Source of the DNA: Oegoconia quadripuncta
Lineage: Eukaryota > Arthropoda > Insecta > Lepidoptera > Autostichidae
Direction: 5' to 3'
Assembly: GCA_949316235.1 (NCBI GenBank)
Contig: OX438758.1
Location: 11,069,731 to 11,133,730 of the forward strand
Length of the DNA: 64,000 nucleotides
This document shows positions 20,726 through 30,330 of this stretch, one piece after another. The position numbers and the translations under genes are program-made. Within the stretch, counting starts at the first letter, position 1. Each line of letters starts with the position of its first letter. Below the pieces are notes generated by a model, which saw nothing but the letters and a program-made list of their open reading frames with translations, made no database searches and was not told the DNA's origin.

Positions 20726-23700
20726 ATGCGGGGCTCTGCCGGGATCGACATAATTTCCCTTGCGTCTCGTGGGAACGCTATGGATTTTAAAAAAGTAAAC
20801 CATCCTAATGACGGCGACGTGGTTCGCCACCCGTCACGCCTCGTTTCTTACGGGGGCGAAAAGTGGGCCATGGAGAGCCGCATTGCTACTTTGAATGTTA
20901 GAGGAGGAATGAATGGCAAAATAGATGAAGTTTGTCAGATGATGGATGATAGACGTATAGATATTTTATGTGTGAATGAGACAAAGCGGAAAGGATGTGA
21001 CACCACCAAACACGGTCCCTATGCGGCTTACTGGTCGGGTGTTCCCATAACCAACAGAGGCAGTCAGGGCGTTGGTGTACTACTTTCTGCTAGAATGGCT
21101 GAGTGTGTAAATGAGTTTGAATGCGTAAGCCCAAGACTCATCTGGATGAGATTAAAAGTGGGACTGACCCGCATCTTCTTAATGGGAGTTTATGCTCCGA
21201 CAAATGTGGGTCTAAGCAAGTCCCCAAATGTTCAAAAGGAAATGGAAGAGTTTTGGGACGGTGTGAGGGACGTATTGGAGAAGTGCAAGGAAAATGAAAG
21301 GATAATAATGCTCGGAGATTTTAATGGATGGGTAGGTGTGAAGCGTGATGGATATGAAAAGGTTCTCGGTATGTTTGGTGATGAAAGAGTAAACGAGAAT
21401 GGAAAGCGTTTACTTGAGATTTGTTTGGAGTGGAATCTTACTGTGACGAACACCATGTTTGATCACAAAAAGATCCACTTGTTTACTAGGGAAGAAGGAA
21501 GTCAGAGAAGTATGATTGATTTTGTATTGGTGGATGAAAGACTGAGACAGAATGTACTAGACACTCGGGCATATCGAGGGGTCGGCATTGATACAGATCA
21601 CTTTTTGGTAATGAGCCGAATTAGTGGTCTCTTCAAACGATGGCGACACCGAATACACGAGCCTACGAGCGATCTAGAACGCATAAAAGTGGAAAATTTG
21701 AAAGAGGAAGACATGAAAGATAAGTATAAAAGTAAGTTAAATGAGAGATTTGATGGTTTGGATGATGTGAATAGCATTGAGGAATTATGGAAGACCATTA
21801 GGGAAGGAATGGTAAGTGTTGCAAGTGAAGTTTGTGGTGTTACAAAGAGGAGGAAAGGGTATAAGATGAAAAATGTTTGGTGGGATAAAGAAGTGCAAGA
21901 GGGAGTCAGTGAAAAGAAGAAAGCATGGTTAGATTGGTTAGCCACAAAGGCCAATCACAGAGTACAAAAGGCGTTGAATGAGGATGTAGAAAAGGCAAGA
22001 GTTATGTATAAGGTTTTGAAAAGGAAGACAAAAAGAGTTGTTGAACAAAAGAAAGAAGAGCGCAAAGACGAGTTTGACAGCAGGCTCTCTGAAGATTTCA
22101 GAGCAAATCTTAAACTGTTCTGGAAATATATAAGAACAGCCAGGGGTAAAACGACAACCTCTGAGCTGATTAAAATCAGAGACCAGGATGGAAGTATGTT
22201 GAAAGGGGAAGAACACATATTGAAGAGATGGAAGGAATACTTTGAAAGTTTGTTTGATAGAGAGGAGATGCAGGTAGAAATACCTGCACGCGCCTCACAT
22301 ATAAGTGTCGAATCGTATGACGAAATAAGCATGGATGAGATTCTGAAAGCGTTGAAAGGTATGAAGTCAGGTAAGGCTGTAGGGTATGACAGAGTTTCAG
22401 TCGAGATGCTGAAGGCTGGACATGGCATAGTGGCAAGTCAACTGTACCGCCTTTTTAATTTATGCTGGAGAAGCGGCCAAGTTCCATGTGACTGGTGCAA
22501 GGCTGTCATCGTTCCGCTTTACAAAGGGAAAGGGTCACAGCAAGACTGCAAAAATTATAGAGGAATCAGCCTTCTCAGCATTGTCGGCAAATTGTATGCA
22601 AAAGTGTTAATTGAAAGGGTAATTGCCGAGACGGATGAAAAAATGTGGGACGTACAAGCAGGATTTAGAAGAGGAATGGGATGTATGGATCAGGTCTTTT
22701 CCTTGCGATGCATAGCCGAAAAATTCCTGTCAAAAGACCAAAAAGTCTATTGCGCTTTCGTGGATTTGGAAAAGGCCTATGACAAAGTGATGAGGAATGA
22801 ATTGTGGTCAGCATTGTCTATGTATGGGGTAGACAGCAACTTGATACGAGCACTGAAATCACTTTATGAAGATTCCAGTGCTTGTGTCAGGATTAATGGG
22901 GCGTATACTAAATGGTTTAGCATCGAGAAAGGTGTTAGACAGGGTTGTGTTGCGTCCCCATGGCTGTTTAACTTATTCATGGACAGTTGCCTGCAAATAT
23001 TGAAAGAGTATGAATGTGGATTGAGAATGAATGGGTTACTCGTCAAATGTCTCCTCTATGCCGATGATCAAGTAATCCTTGCGTCGTCCCAAGAGGAGTT
23101 ACAAGAGATGGTAACACTTATGAATACGGCTTTGAAAGAAAAAGGAATGAAAGTCAATGTGATTAAAACGAAAGTTATGGTATTTGAGAGAGGGGTATGT
23201 ATGACGGATTGCAATATTTTGATAGACAGAGAAAAAGTGGAGCAAGTGCGTGAATTTGTGTATTTGGGTTCACTGTTTACAAGGGATGGTAAGTGTGAGA
23301 AGGACATCGAAAGAAGAGTGAATGCCGGAAATCAGGTAAATGGAGCACTGCATGCCTTTATGAGGAGCCAGAATGTGTCCAAAAAAGCTCGTCTGGCTGT
23401 TCATGGCGGGGTGCTGGTTCCAACATTGACTTACGGGAGTGAATGCTGGGTATGGCAAAAGAAGAATGAAAGTAGAATAAATGCAGTGGAAATGAGATCA
23501 TTGAGAAGTATGAATGGGGTGACTCTGAAAGATAAAATCAGAAATAGTGTAATTAGGGAGTTAAGCAGTGTGAATGAAGATGTAGTGACAAAGATTGAAA
23601 AAGGTATGCTGAGATGGTTTGGACATGTGGAGAGGATGAATGAAAGAAGACTTACGAAAGAGATATACAAAGCGAATGTGGATGGTAGTGTTGGTAGGGG

Positions 23701-23887
23701 AAGACCACGGCGAACGTACCATGATCAAATCGGGGACGTCTTAAAGAAAGGCCAAGTCAAGAGTACCCTAAACCGACGAGCATGTATGAACAACCTTATG
23801 AGAGTGAAGGAAGCAGAAGAGGTGTGTCAGGATCGTAGCAAGTGGAAGTCTGTGGTCTCTGCCTACCCCAATGGGAAACAGGCGTGA
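20726..23887 (+). CDS. RTE-type endonuclease / reverse transcriptase polyprotein, intact
   Basis: 1053 aa, near the ~1000 aa of RTE elements. Residues ~50-300 form an APE-like endonuclease: N57 in ATLNVRGG, E85 in [15 protein letters not shown] (D198, N200), MIDFVLVD and D290/H292 in DTDHFLV. A charged helical linker (~320-450) follows. The reverse transcriptase spans ~530-800: [30 protein letters not shown] (D680), [16 protein letters not shown] and YADD (779-782). The tail has SECWVWQKK and [15 protein letters not shown], typical of RTE. Translation may start at M49 ([10 protein letters not shown]) rather than M1. It nicks target DNA and reverse-transcribes its own RNA there. No stop or frameshift, so possibly active. 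Reverse-strand ORFs here are shadows. Confidence 0.95.
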   Translation: MRGSAGIDIISLASRGNAMDFKKVNHPNDGDVVRHPSRLVSYGGEKWAMESRIATLNVRGGMNGKIDEVCQMMDDRRIDILCVNETKRKGCDTTKHGPYAAYWSGVPITNRGSQGVGVLLSARMAECVNEFECVSPRLIWMRLKVGLTRIFLMGVYAPTNVGLSKSPNVQKEMEEFWDGVRDVLEKCKENERIIMLGDFNGWVGVKRDGYEKVLGMFGDERVNENGKRLLEICLEWNLTVTNTMFDHKKIHLFTREEGSQRSMIDFVLVDERLRQNVLDTRAYRGVGIDTDHFLVMSRISGLFKRWRHRIHEPTSDLERIKVENLKEEDMKDKYKSKLNERFDGLDDVNSIEELWKTIREGMVSVASEVCGVTKRRKGYKMKNVWWDKEVQEGVSEKKKAWLDWLATKANHRVQKALNEDVEKARVMYKVLKRKTKRVVEQKKEERKDEFDSRLSEDFRANLKLFWKYIRTARGKTTTSELIKIRDQDGSMLKGEEHILKRWKEYFESLFDREEMQVEIPARASHISVESYDEISMDEILKALKGMKSGKAVGYDRVSVEMLKAGHGIVASQLYRLFNLCWRSGQVPCDWCKAVIVPLYKGKGSQQDCKNYRGISLLSIVGKLYAKVLIERVIAETDEKMWDVQAGFRRGMGCMDQVFSLRCIAEKFLSKDQKVYCAFVDLEKAYDKVMRNELWSALSMYGVDSNLIRALKSLYEDSSACVRINGAYTKWFSIEKGVRQGCVASPWLFNLFMDSCLQILKEYECGLRMNGLLVKCLLYADDQVILASSQEELQEMVTLMNTALKEKGMKVNVIKTKVMVFERGVCMTDCNILIDREKVEQVREFVYLGSLFTRDGKCEKDIERRVNAGNQVNGALHAFMRSQNVSKKARLAVHGGVLVPTLTYGSECWVWQKKNESRINAVEMRSLRSMNGVTLKDKIRNSVIRELSSVNEDVVTKIEKGMLRWFGHVERMNERRLTKEIYKANVDGSVGRGRPRRTYHDQIGDVLKKGQVKSTLNRRACMNNLMRVKEAEEVCQDRSKWKSVVSAYPNGKQA

Positions 23888-23910
23888 CATTATGTATGTA
23901 TGTATGTATA
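23888..23910 (+). repeat. (ATGT)n tail of the RTE LINE
   Basis: TATGTATGTATGTATGTATA immediately after the stop codon; a related tail follows the fragment at 52440-52510. Confidence 0.85.
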
Positions 23911-24061
23911 CGTATATATCTTGTTGCCTCTTTTCTGTGTCAATCTGGAGGATCACATGCAATTCCTTTAGTGTGTCAAGATCAATAAGTTTGAAGTTGA
24001 TATTCCTAATTCAGAATTTTATGGAGGCAAAGGCATGCCGGGCTTTTAGGCATATATCAAG

Positions 24062-24190
24062 GTACCGCCACTGGTTGGTGGTAGGGCATTTAAATGTCTG
24101 TCTGGCGAAGATGAGGTCTAGTTTTAGACCTCATCTTCACTTAACATCAGGTGTGATTGAGGGCAAGTGCTAACCCGTTGTGCATAAAAC
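24062..24190 (+). mobile_element. SINE family A with internal deletion and fold-back
   Basis: TGGTTGGTGGTAGGGCATTT, then TCTGGC joined directly to a perfect inverted repeat (24107-24120 / 24125-24138, loop GTTT), then the normal tail CTTAACATCAGGTGTGATTG ... CCCGTTGTGCATAAAA. The central ~100 bp of the SINE is missing. Confidence 0.75.
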
Positions 24191-24197
24191 AAATCAT

Positions 24198-24325
24198 TAT
24201 CATATTATATCAGCCACACGACATAGAGCCAGAGAGACCGGTTGGAAGCGGCCTGCGTCCAGCGACCTGTCACGACCTTTATCTCTTTCGTAACTTTAAT
24301 ACCTCAACATCCTGATGGACAAACT
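24198..24325 (-). mobile_element. 3' end of the QQWTSCG-type LINE, reversed
   Basis: ATATCAGCCACACGACAT, GAGACCGGTTGGAAGCGGCC, TGCGTCCAGCGACC, CGACCTTTAT. It lies directly after the SINE tail. Confidence 0.6.
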
Positions 24326-24908
24326 GATGTTCGTCGAACCATGTGAAGTGTTGGTGGACAGGTCAACCATCAAGTTAATTTTGGACAAATGTTAGAGATT
24401 CTTGAAGATGGAACGGATCGTGTAACGAACGCCGACCTACTACTGTTAAATGTTTTTTTTTTCAGAATTAAAATTTAAATAATTAACGAATGTTTTTAAT
24501 TATATAATAATAGATACTAATGACACAATTATAACAATAATCGTATAATGTAACAATATAGAAAAATTTTAATGTAATTTTTAAATGTTGAATTTGAATT
24601 TAAATTTTAAAGGAGTTGGCTAAACTACTGCCCTTAGCATGTATAGAAATGTGTTACTTGCAGGTAATGATGAAATATTGAGTAATTAATTATTACCTAC
24701 GTGTTTATTATTCTCCTAGAACTTTCGTGAATTTATCAAAAAATTAAAGGTTTTCACTTTGACCTCAGTTACCTGACCCAATGAAGCATAGATCTTTTTT
24801 AGTTCACTCTTCTCGGGGAAGGCAAAGGAACCTAACTCCATACAGCCATGTCTTAGTTCTCTTATTTCTTCAGTTTAGTGAAGTCAGTCTCAGTCAAAAC
24901 AAGTCATT
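24326..24908. other. No supported feature
   Basis: AT-rich unique sequence between the LINE end and the MITE fragment. Confidence 0.4.
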
Positions 24909-25020
24909 GGTGTCGATTCGGATGTACACCAACTAAACTAAAACCAGTTTTAAACTAGTACTGGTGTCGATTCGGATGTACACCAACTAAACTAAAACGA
25001 ATTTTAAAGTAGTACTGTCC
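24909..25020 (+). repeat. Tandem duplication of a MITE end
   Basis: The sequence GGTGTCGATTCGGATGTACA ... AACTAAACTAAAAC ... AGTAGTACTG occurs at 24909 and again at 24963 (54-bp period, few differences). It is the left arm of the MITE at 28206-28360. No right-hand inverted partner follows. Confidence 0.75.
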
Positions 25021-25616
25021 CTTTCTCCCTGCATTAAGGTGCGTGCTGGTAACGGGCACATATTCTTACTCAGTGTATATAATACATATATACCTACATA
25101 CATACACATCTACGACCGCAAGTCAAGTGTAGGTGACTCTTATTACGCGGCGAAGCTGTTCAAAATAGAACAAAAGTGTTACGCTTGAACTGCAAGCCAC
25201 TGTTCACAACTCACTCACTTAAACACTAATCTGAGTTATTCAATTTTTAATTATTACTTAGGTAGAATGTATAATAGCATATAAGAAGGCATGTGTTTTA
25301 ACACAAGTTGAGATAACTGAATACAAGATTGTTGTAAAGAAATAAATATTTTGTATTACCTATTTATTTTTATGTGTAAGATGTATTGATATACCTGAAT
25401 GTCTTTCCTTACTAGTTGAAGTTCTAGTCTCTTTAGTCTTATAGTCTTTTAAAGCTTTTTGAAGGGCTAGTACTATAGCCAAGATCAAGATTCTGCAAGT
25501 AGACCTTGATTTTTTTTTTTAATTTTATTTAAACGGCTGCATGAAATCATTCTATTATCGCAAAAACCCTATTTATTTGATTTTCTTACGACGTATACAA
25601 GCGTCTAGCTAAAATC
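25021..25616. other. No supported feature
   Basis: AT-rich. A TACATACATACACAT run near 25095 is low complexity. No ORF or repeat assignment. Confidence 0.4.
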
Positions 25617-25682
25617 TTTTTTACCCGACTGCCCAAGGAAGGAGGGTAAGGTTTTTCGAGTGTATGTATTTATGTATGTATG

Positions 25683-27005
25683 TACTACTCTGTGTAAAAA
25701 GTATCGGGAATATGTCAATAAAAAGACCCGCGTAAAAGAGGTCGTTCTAATTTTTTTACTGCATGTTGGTAGCACTGTACTGATTTAGCGCGCAAAATTT
25801 GAGCGGGATCTGTCATTTAATTTGTTTTAAACTACACTTTTTGTTGGTCATAGTTTTAAGTCCTCGGCGATTTTTACAATGGAAAATATTGTTGAACAAA
25901 GAGTGTGCCTTAAATTTTGTGTTTCAAATGATATTTCATGTGGTGAATCACTAAAAATGTTGCGAAATACCTACGGCGAATCGTGTATATCGAAAACAAG
26001 GGCTTATGAATGGTATAAGGCTTTTAAAGAAGGCCGAGAAGTAGTAGTAGACTTGCCTCGTTCTGGTAGACCTTCAACCGCTACGACCAAAGAAAACATC
26101 GACAGAATCAAGAAGCTAGTGCTCGAAAATCGACGTATGAGTCTGAGAGAGTTGACTAGTGAGGTGAACATATCTTTTAAGTCCGTCCACAACATTCTCA
26201 TTGACATTTTAGGCATGAAACGCGTCGCCGCTCGACTAGTTCCAAAAGAGCTCAATTTTGTTCAAAAAGCGCAGCGAAAGCATGTCGCTGAAGACATGGT
26301 TTCCCGAGCTTCTACGGATCCGACCTTTATGAAACGTATAATAACTGGCGACGAGACATGGGTTTATGAGTACGACATGCAAACAAGCCAACAGTCTTCA
26401 GAATGGCGTCTCGAAAACGAGCCGAAACCCAAAAAACCGCGGCAAAGTCGCTCCAAAATCAAGGTGATGCTGACAGTTTTTTTTGACTACCGTGGTGTGG
26501 TTCACTCCGAATTCCTTCCAGAGGGAGAAACAGTGAATAAAGAATATTATTTAGGCGTCATGAAGCGTTTGCGTGAGAGTATCCGCCGAAAACGTCCAGA
26601 TTTGTGGCAACACAACTCATGGATGCTGCACCATGATAATGCACCATCACACACAGCCATTATAGTGAAAGAGTTTTTAGCGAAAAATTCAACAAAAGTT
26701 CTCGACCAAGCACCGTATTCACCTGATATGGCTCCGTCTGACTTTTTTTTATTTCCCAAGTTAAAATTACCACTTCGAGGAAAACGTTTTGAGTCGATAG
26801 AAGCCATAAAAGAAAATTCGCTGAATGAGCTAAAGGCCATACCGCAAATAGCCTATGAAAAATGTATGGAAGACTGGGTGAAGCGGTGGAGATGTTGTAT
26901 TGCAAGCGATGGGGCCTACTTTGAAGGCGATAAAATAAATTTAGATGAATAATTTGTATTTTTTGTTTTATTGACAAATTCCCGATACTTAGTACACTGA
27001 ATGTA
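25683..27005 (+). mobile_element. Mariner transposon, complete
   Basis: TA at 25683-25684 and 27004-27005 flank the element. Inverted ends include CTGTGTAAAAAGTATCGGGA on the left and TCCCGATACTTAGTACACTG on the right, about 85% complementary. The single transposase ORF lies between them. Length about 1.3 kb, standard for mariner. Confidence 0.9.
25879..26952 (+). CDS. Mariner transposase, intact (DD34D)
   Basis: 357 aa, slightly longer than the usual ~345-350. The N-terminal helix-turn-helix region (RVCLKFCVSNDISCGESLKM, TRAYEWYKAFKEGRE) is followed by the linker DLPRSGRPST and a second DNA-binding motif around 84-115. The catalytic core has D158 in ITGDETWVYEYD, D253 in HHDNAPSHT and D288 in YSPDMAPSDFFLFPKLK, with exactly 34 residues between the last two. 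WVKRWRCCIASDGAYFEGDK closes the protein. It excises and inserts its element at TA by cut and paste. No stops or frameshifts, so possibly active. Confidence 0.96.
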   Translation: MENIVEQRVCLKFCVSNDISCGESLKMLRNTYGESCISKTRAYEWYKAFKEGREVVVDLPRSGRPSTATTKENIDRIKKLVLENRRMSLRELTSEVNISFKSVHNILIDILGMKRVAARLVPKELNFVQKAQRKHVAEDMVSRASTDPTFMKRIITGDETWVYEYDMQTSQQSSEWRLENEPKPKKPRQSRSKIKVMLTVFFDYRGVVHSEFLPEGETVNKEYYLGVMKRLRESIRRKRPDLWQHNSWMLHHDNAPSHTAIIVKEFLAKNSTKVLDQAPYSPDMAPSDFFLFPKLKLPLRGKRFESIEAIKENSLNELKAIPQIAYEKCMEDWVKRWRCCIASDGAYFEGDKINLDE

Positions 27006-27160
27006 TGTCCGTTTCTTTGGTGCATCCAGTAGTCAAAACGGCTCGACCGATTTCGAAGTGCATGGTGTCGTTAGATTCGTCTTGGTACCCAGAGTATCCT
27101 AATACATTTTATAGCATAAAATCCAACATGTCGTCCGCAAAATAGCAGTCGGGTTTTTTG

Positions 27161-27399
27161 GTTTTTAATACTAAATAGTTATTTACTTAGTTTGTTTACT
27201 AACGCCTAGCTAAAAGTTCATAGCAAAATATTCTAGTTGAAGTTTGTATACAATGTTAACATAGGAGTTTCTACGATTTTATTTTGAGGATTATAACATT
27301 ATGAAAAGTTCCTGAAACTTACTTCACACCAAATATGATTATACAGCAAGTTGGCAATACATATTACTAGGTACAATGTTTATACATTGCTAGGGCAGT
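27161..27399. other. No supported feature
   Basis: AT-rich. ACGCCTAGCTAAAA at 27202 echoes GCGTCTAGCTAAAA at 25600, on the other side of the split repeat, so the outer repeat may extend further on both sides. Confidence 0.35.
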
Positions 27400-27505
27400 C
27401 GCCTATACTTCAATTTAGCCATGTCATTTAAATTGTAATTTTAATCTATAATGTAAATTGATATGGGAGAAGTTCCTGCAATAAAGATTTTTATTATTAT
27501 TATTT
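27400..27505 (+). mobile_element. LINE 3'-UTR with (ATT)n tail
   Basis: GGGAGAAGTTCCTGCAATAA then AGATTTTTATTATTATTATT: a polyadenylation-like AATAAA followed by an (ATT)n tail, the usual end of a truncated non-LTR element. No coding part remains. Confidence 0.5.
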
Positions 27506-27949
27506 AAATCCTCTATAATGGGGCACCCTCCATTTTATTGCTTGGCTGCTCAGGCAGGATGGCATGTTTCTCGGGAGATCGGCACCAATTCGGTGCCTAT
27601 CACGTCTATGCTGACCCTTAACCTTCATTTACTACGATACGAATGGATGGAGACTGGTTTTCCGCACTCGCTGGAAACGACCCACACAATCAAACCTCAC
27701 AACGGGATCACGAATTTCTACGTTTGTGGTTCAACCGTAGTCGACTGAACACGTTCCAAATGATGAGTTATGATCCCAGCAAATCCCAAGTTAAAAGGTT
27801 AAGTACGGCGATTCATCAATCTCAGTCTTCAGATCCAGAACTGTCTTGAAACGTCGCTCTTACCGGCTTAAGCACTTGAGATACGTGTTTATATCTTAGG
27901 TAAACATCATCCGCCTATAACCTATAACCAAAATTTCTGACCGCCTCCG
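27506..27949. other. Unassigned moderate-GC stretch
   Basis: 27517-27850 is less AT-rich than its surroundings and has two overlapping ORFs (76 and 68 aa) without recognisable domains, plus a small hairpin GGCACCAATTCGGTGCC. It may be a repeat or exon remnant. Confidence 0.3.
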
Positions 27950-28170
27950 TGTGGCTCCTTGTAGGGTTCACAAGACGGAGGGATACATGGCACCCGGTTA
28001 GGTTGATGGTAAAGCATTTTTAAATGACTGCCTGCCCAGCTACTTACCTTACTTACTAAATTTGCCGCAAAACAATTATTTTTGTGTAAAGTCTCCTAGT
28101 CGCCTATTATGACACTTACGGGAAGAGACGGTTTGTTCTATTCTTTTACGTGCCATACCATGCAGCCCTT
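27950..28170 (+). repeat. SINE family A head and body, joined to repeat D
   Basis: CCGCCTCCGTGTGGCTCCTT and CCGGTTAGGTTGATGGTAAA, then GCATTTTTAAATGACTGCCTG, follow family A order. At 28087 it passes into repeat D (CCTAGTCGCCTATTATGACA, CTTACGGGAAGAGAC). Confidence 0.5.
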
Positions 28171-28205
28171 TCAGATACCTATATATATATAATATTGAAT
28201 TTAAT

Positions 28206-28360
28206 AATGGTGTCGATTCGGATGTACACTAGGTAATTAAACTAAACTAAAACCAGTTTTAAAGTAGTACTGTCTCTTTCTCGCTGGAACAGTACGATGC
28301 GACGGCACTACTCTAAAACTGGTTTTAGTTTAGTTGCTGTACATCCGAATTGACACCATT
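28206..28360. mobile_element. MITE, about 155 bp, with long inverted repeats
   Basis: Left AATGGTGTCGATTCGGATGT and right ACATCCGAATTGACACCATT are inverted. The similarity continues inward through AACTAAACTAAAACCAGTTT and AGTAGTACTG. The centre is ~30 bp. The same left arm is duplicated at 24909-25020. Confidence 0.8.
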
Positions 28361-29134
28361 GTTCATTTATTACAATTAATACGTACGAGTATGTGGCCAC
28401 CCCGGCTCTATTATGGTTAATTCGAAATTTGAATGTTGCTGAAGAAGTAACAATATATAGTCTACTGTAAAGAGCTAGATTTGGGTTTAGACTAGAGGCA
28501 GGCTGAACTGAAGTTTTAAATTATAGGTTACAATTATAGGAATTTCAATTAGTGAGATCTATCATCATCATAACTGGAGCATATGGCCGCAAGCAACGTC
28601 GCAGGAAGGGCCGATGTCATTAATAGACATGTAATTCGTTTACTCCATGCCCGAGTGGCATGAGTTGCTATTACGTCATACCTAACGAAGTTTAGAACAA
28701 AATTGCGTTAGAAGCTGTCGACGTAAATAACTTATCAATTAGATTTAGGTATATGAAAGAAGAAATTATTAGGCGAGATATTTCTGGAAAGTGTAATTTT
28801 TTTTTTTAAATGGACAATGCAATGTTGTTGAACAATATTGAATAAACACTGAAGTGAAACTAATTTCTTCATAAAATTAAAAATAAAACGATAAAATATA
28901 TTATTAAAACATATGGTTTTGAAACACAGGTAGAACACATGTTTTGGGTCACTGCTCATGGCTGCCGTCTAGGCAGAAGAGTTTAAAATATTCTTAAATA
29001 TATAATGGGATTCTGTTTTAACACAACACTCTTCATATTTTCTTTTCTCTACTCTTTGGTTGATAATCACCCATACGTAAGTAGTTTCTTCGCATGCCAA
29101 TAATGAAACAAATTGTACCTTTTATCATATAAAA
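28361..29134. other. No supported feature
   Basis: AT-rich. A 28735-28959 minus ORF has no domain. 28560-28680 has moderate GC but no assigned repeat. Confidence 0.4.
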
Positions 29135-29235
29135 CCTGTTTTAAAAAGAGCAACCCTTACGAGTTTCTTGCTTGTTCTTCTCAGGTGAAAGTTGCCTTTT
29201 GAACAAGCGGTAGCTTACAAAGTGTAAAATCTACC
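29135..29235 (+). repeat. LINE family F 3'-UTR fragment
   Basis: AAAAAGAGCAACCCTTACGA, GTTTCTTGCTTGTTCTTCTC and TGCCTTTTGAACAAGCGGTA closely match 60485-60560, the 3' UTR of the truncated LINE at 59.8-60.7 kb. Confidence 0.75.
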
Positions 29236-29539
29236 TACAATATTTTTTACTTTATATGGTGAAACTACAGGAAAAAATGCTCAAGTAATGTGCCTATACA
29301 TAGCCTAGTCAAACCATTATTATGGATAATATAATTAGGTTACATCATAACATCAGCCCTCCCTATAATCAAATTGGTTTTATGAAAGTAGACTTATACT
29401 ATAGCTTCTGAAGTGCCATGTAATCTAACTCCAGTTAAAGATGACGCAGTTGTTACAAATGTAAGGATATTCAAGACTTGTCAAAAGCACATTGAATTCT
29501 TAATTGATAGGCTATTAACTTGTCCGTTGACGCAGGTGT
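29236..29539. other. No supported feature
   Basis: Unique AT-rich sequence between a LINE fragment and the double hairpin. Confidence 0.4.
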
Positions 29540-29643
29540 AAAGATATCACTGGGAATGATATCGTCTTTTCCTAAAAACGATATCATTCCCAGTGATATC
29601 TTTGGTATTATATTTGGTACGGAATCCTTTCCGTACCAAATAT
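29540..29643. repeat. Two adjacent perfect hairpins
   Basis: Hairpin 1: arms 29540-29565 and 29578-29603, 26 bp with no mismatch, 12-base loop. Hairpin 2: arms 29610-29624 and 29629-29643, 15 bp with no mismatch, loop TCCT. The spacer between them is 6 bp. Arm sequences are unrelated to each other and to the SINEs and MITEs nearby. Function unknown. Confidence 0.95.
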
Positions 29644-30139
29644 TGACCAGTAAAAATACGGAATTTTTGTGGTGATATAAATTTAAAGTTTCAGATTTTT
29701 TTAGAAGGATAGAGTACCAGTAATCAAATAAAAGTGTTTTCTATTAATTCTGTAACTTGCTTTAGGTATTTACCTACAATATTAAATTAAAGTTATCACT
29801 ATGAACTTCTTGCGCTGTGGAACAAGCTAAGATCTCCGAAGACAATTTTCTAAAAAAAATAATCAATGGCTACTTTATATTTTCTAAAAATAGTTTATTG
29901 AGTCGGGATATTTACCCTCGGTGAAATTTTTCATAAATGTAAAGAAGTTATTGATCGATTTTTTGAAAATAATTACAAGGGTTGTAAGTACCTATATTCT
30001 CGAACCCAATGAAATTCACAATGGTAATTGTAATCAAATATTCTGTTTAAATAATTTCCCCTGTTCAGACTGTTTGTACGACAGACTTTGTTTGTGTTAC
30101 AGACCAACAGTTTATAAATTGTACTGCTGAACATAATCC
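29644..30139. other. No supported feature
   Basis: AT-rich; the 69-aa ORF at 29921-30130 has no recognisable domain. Confidence 0.4.
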
Positions 30140-30330
30140 TCTCTTTGCATCCATGGGCGAATTTGCCCTAATCGCTACGCTGGGCAGGCGGTTTGGAGAT
30201 CGTAGATTCTTTGGGAGCTCCACACCAATGACGCTGTTCTGATTAATGGCAATGTTCACGCTCGTTTAGTCGCATTTTAAGATACACGCGGGAGAGACGG
30301 GTTGGTTCTGCCGGGAAACACATGGCCAAA
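30140..30330 (+). repeat. Interspersed repeat (GGGCGAATTTGCCCTAATCG) next to repeat D
   Basis: TTTGCCCTAATCGCTACGCTGGGCA at 30159 appears reversed at 63473-63545 (TGCCCAGCGTGGCGATTAGG, then GCAAAT). From 30262, AGTCGCATTTTAAGATACAC and GGGAGAGACGGGTTGG resemble repeat D. Confidence 0.5.

Larger units (their letters stand above)
20316..23910 (+). mobile_element. RTE-clade LINE, apparently full length
   Basis: Single-ORF non-LTR retrotransposon with about 400 bp of 5' leader (C/T-rich CCTTTCCTTCCCTCTCCGCC region near 20590), the 1053-aa polyprotein and a very short 3' UTR ending directly in (ATGT)n at 23890-23910, as usual for RTE elements. The left boundary is uncertain; it could be anywhere in 20316-20430. 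Target duplications were not identified. Confidence 0.8.
25617..27160 (+). mobile_element. Older interspersed repeat split by a mariner insertion
   Basis: The left part begins TTTTTTACCCGACTGC and reaches a (TGTA)n run; the right part resumes TGTCCGTTTCTTTGG and ends GCAGTCGGGTTTTTT. The outer ends share the inverted core ACCCGACTGC. The right half (TTAGATTCGTCTTGGTACCC) resembles 61672-61770. The mariner sits between the two TA sites. Confidence 0.65.

Noticed and set aside
23431..23670. 79-aa minus ORF with a membrane-like hydrophobic pattern
   Set aside because: Antisense to the AT-rich RTE coding sequence, which often yields hydrophobic shadows.
20570..23962. Many minus-strand ORFs of 60-157 aa
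   Set aside because: Antisense shadows of the intact RTE polyprotein.
26004..27025. Minus ORFs within and after the mariner transposase
   Set aside because: Antisense shadows; no independent motif.
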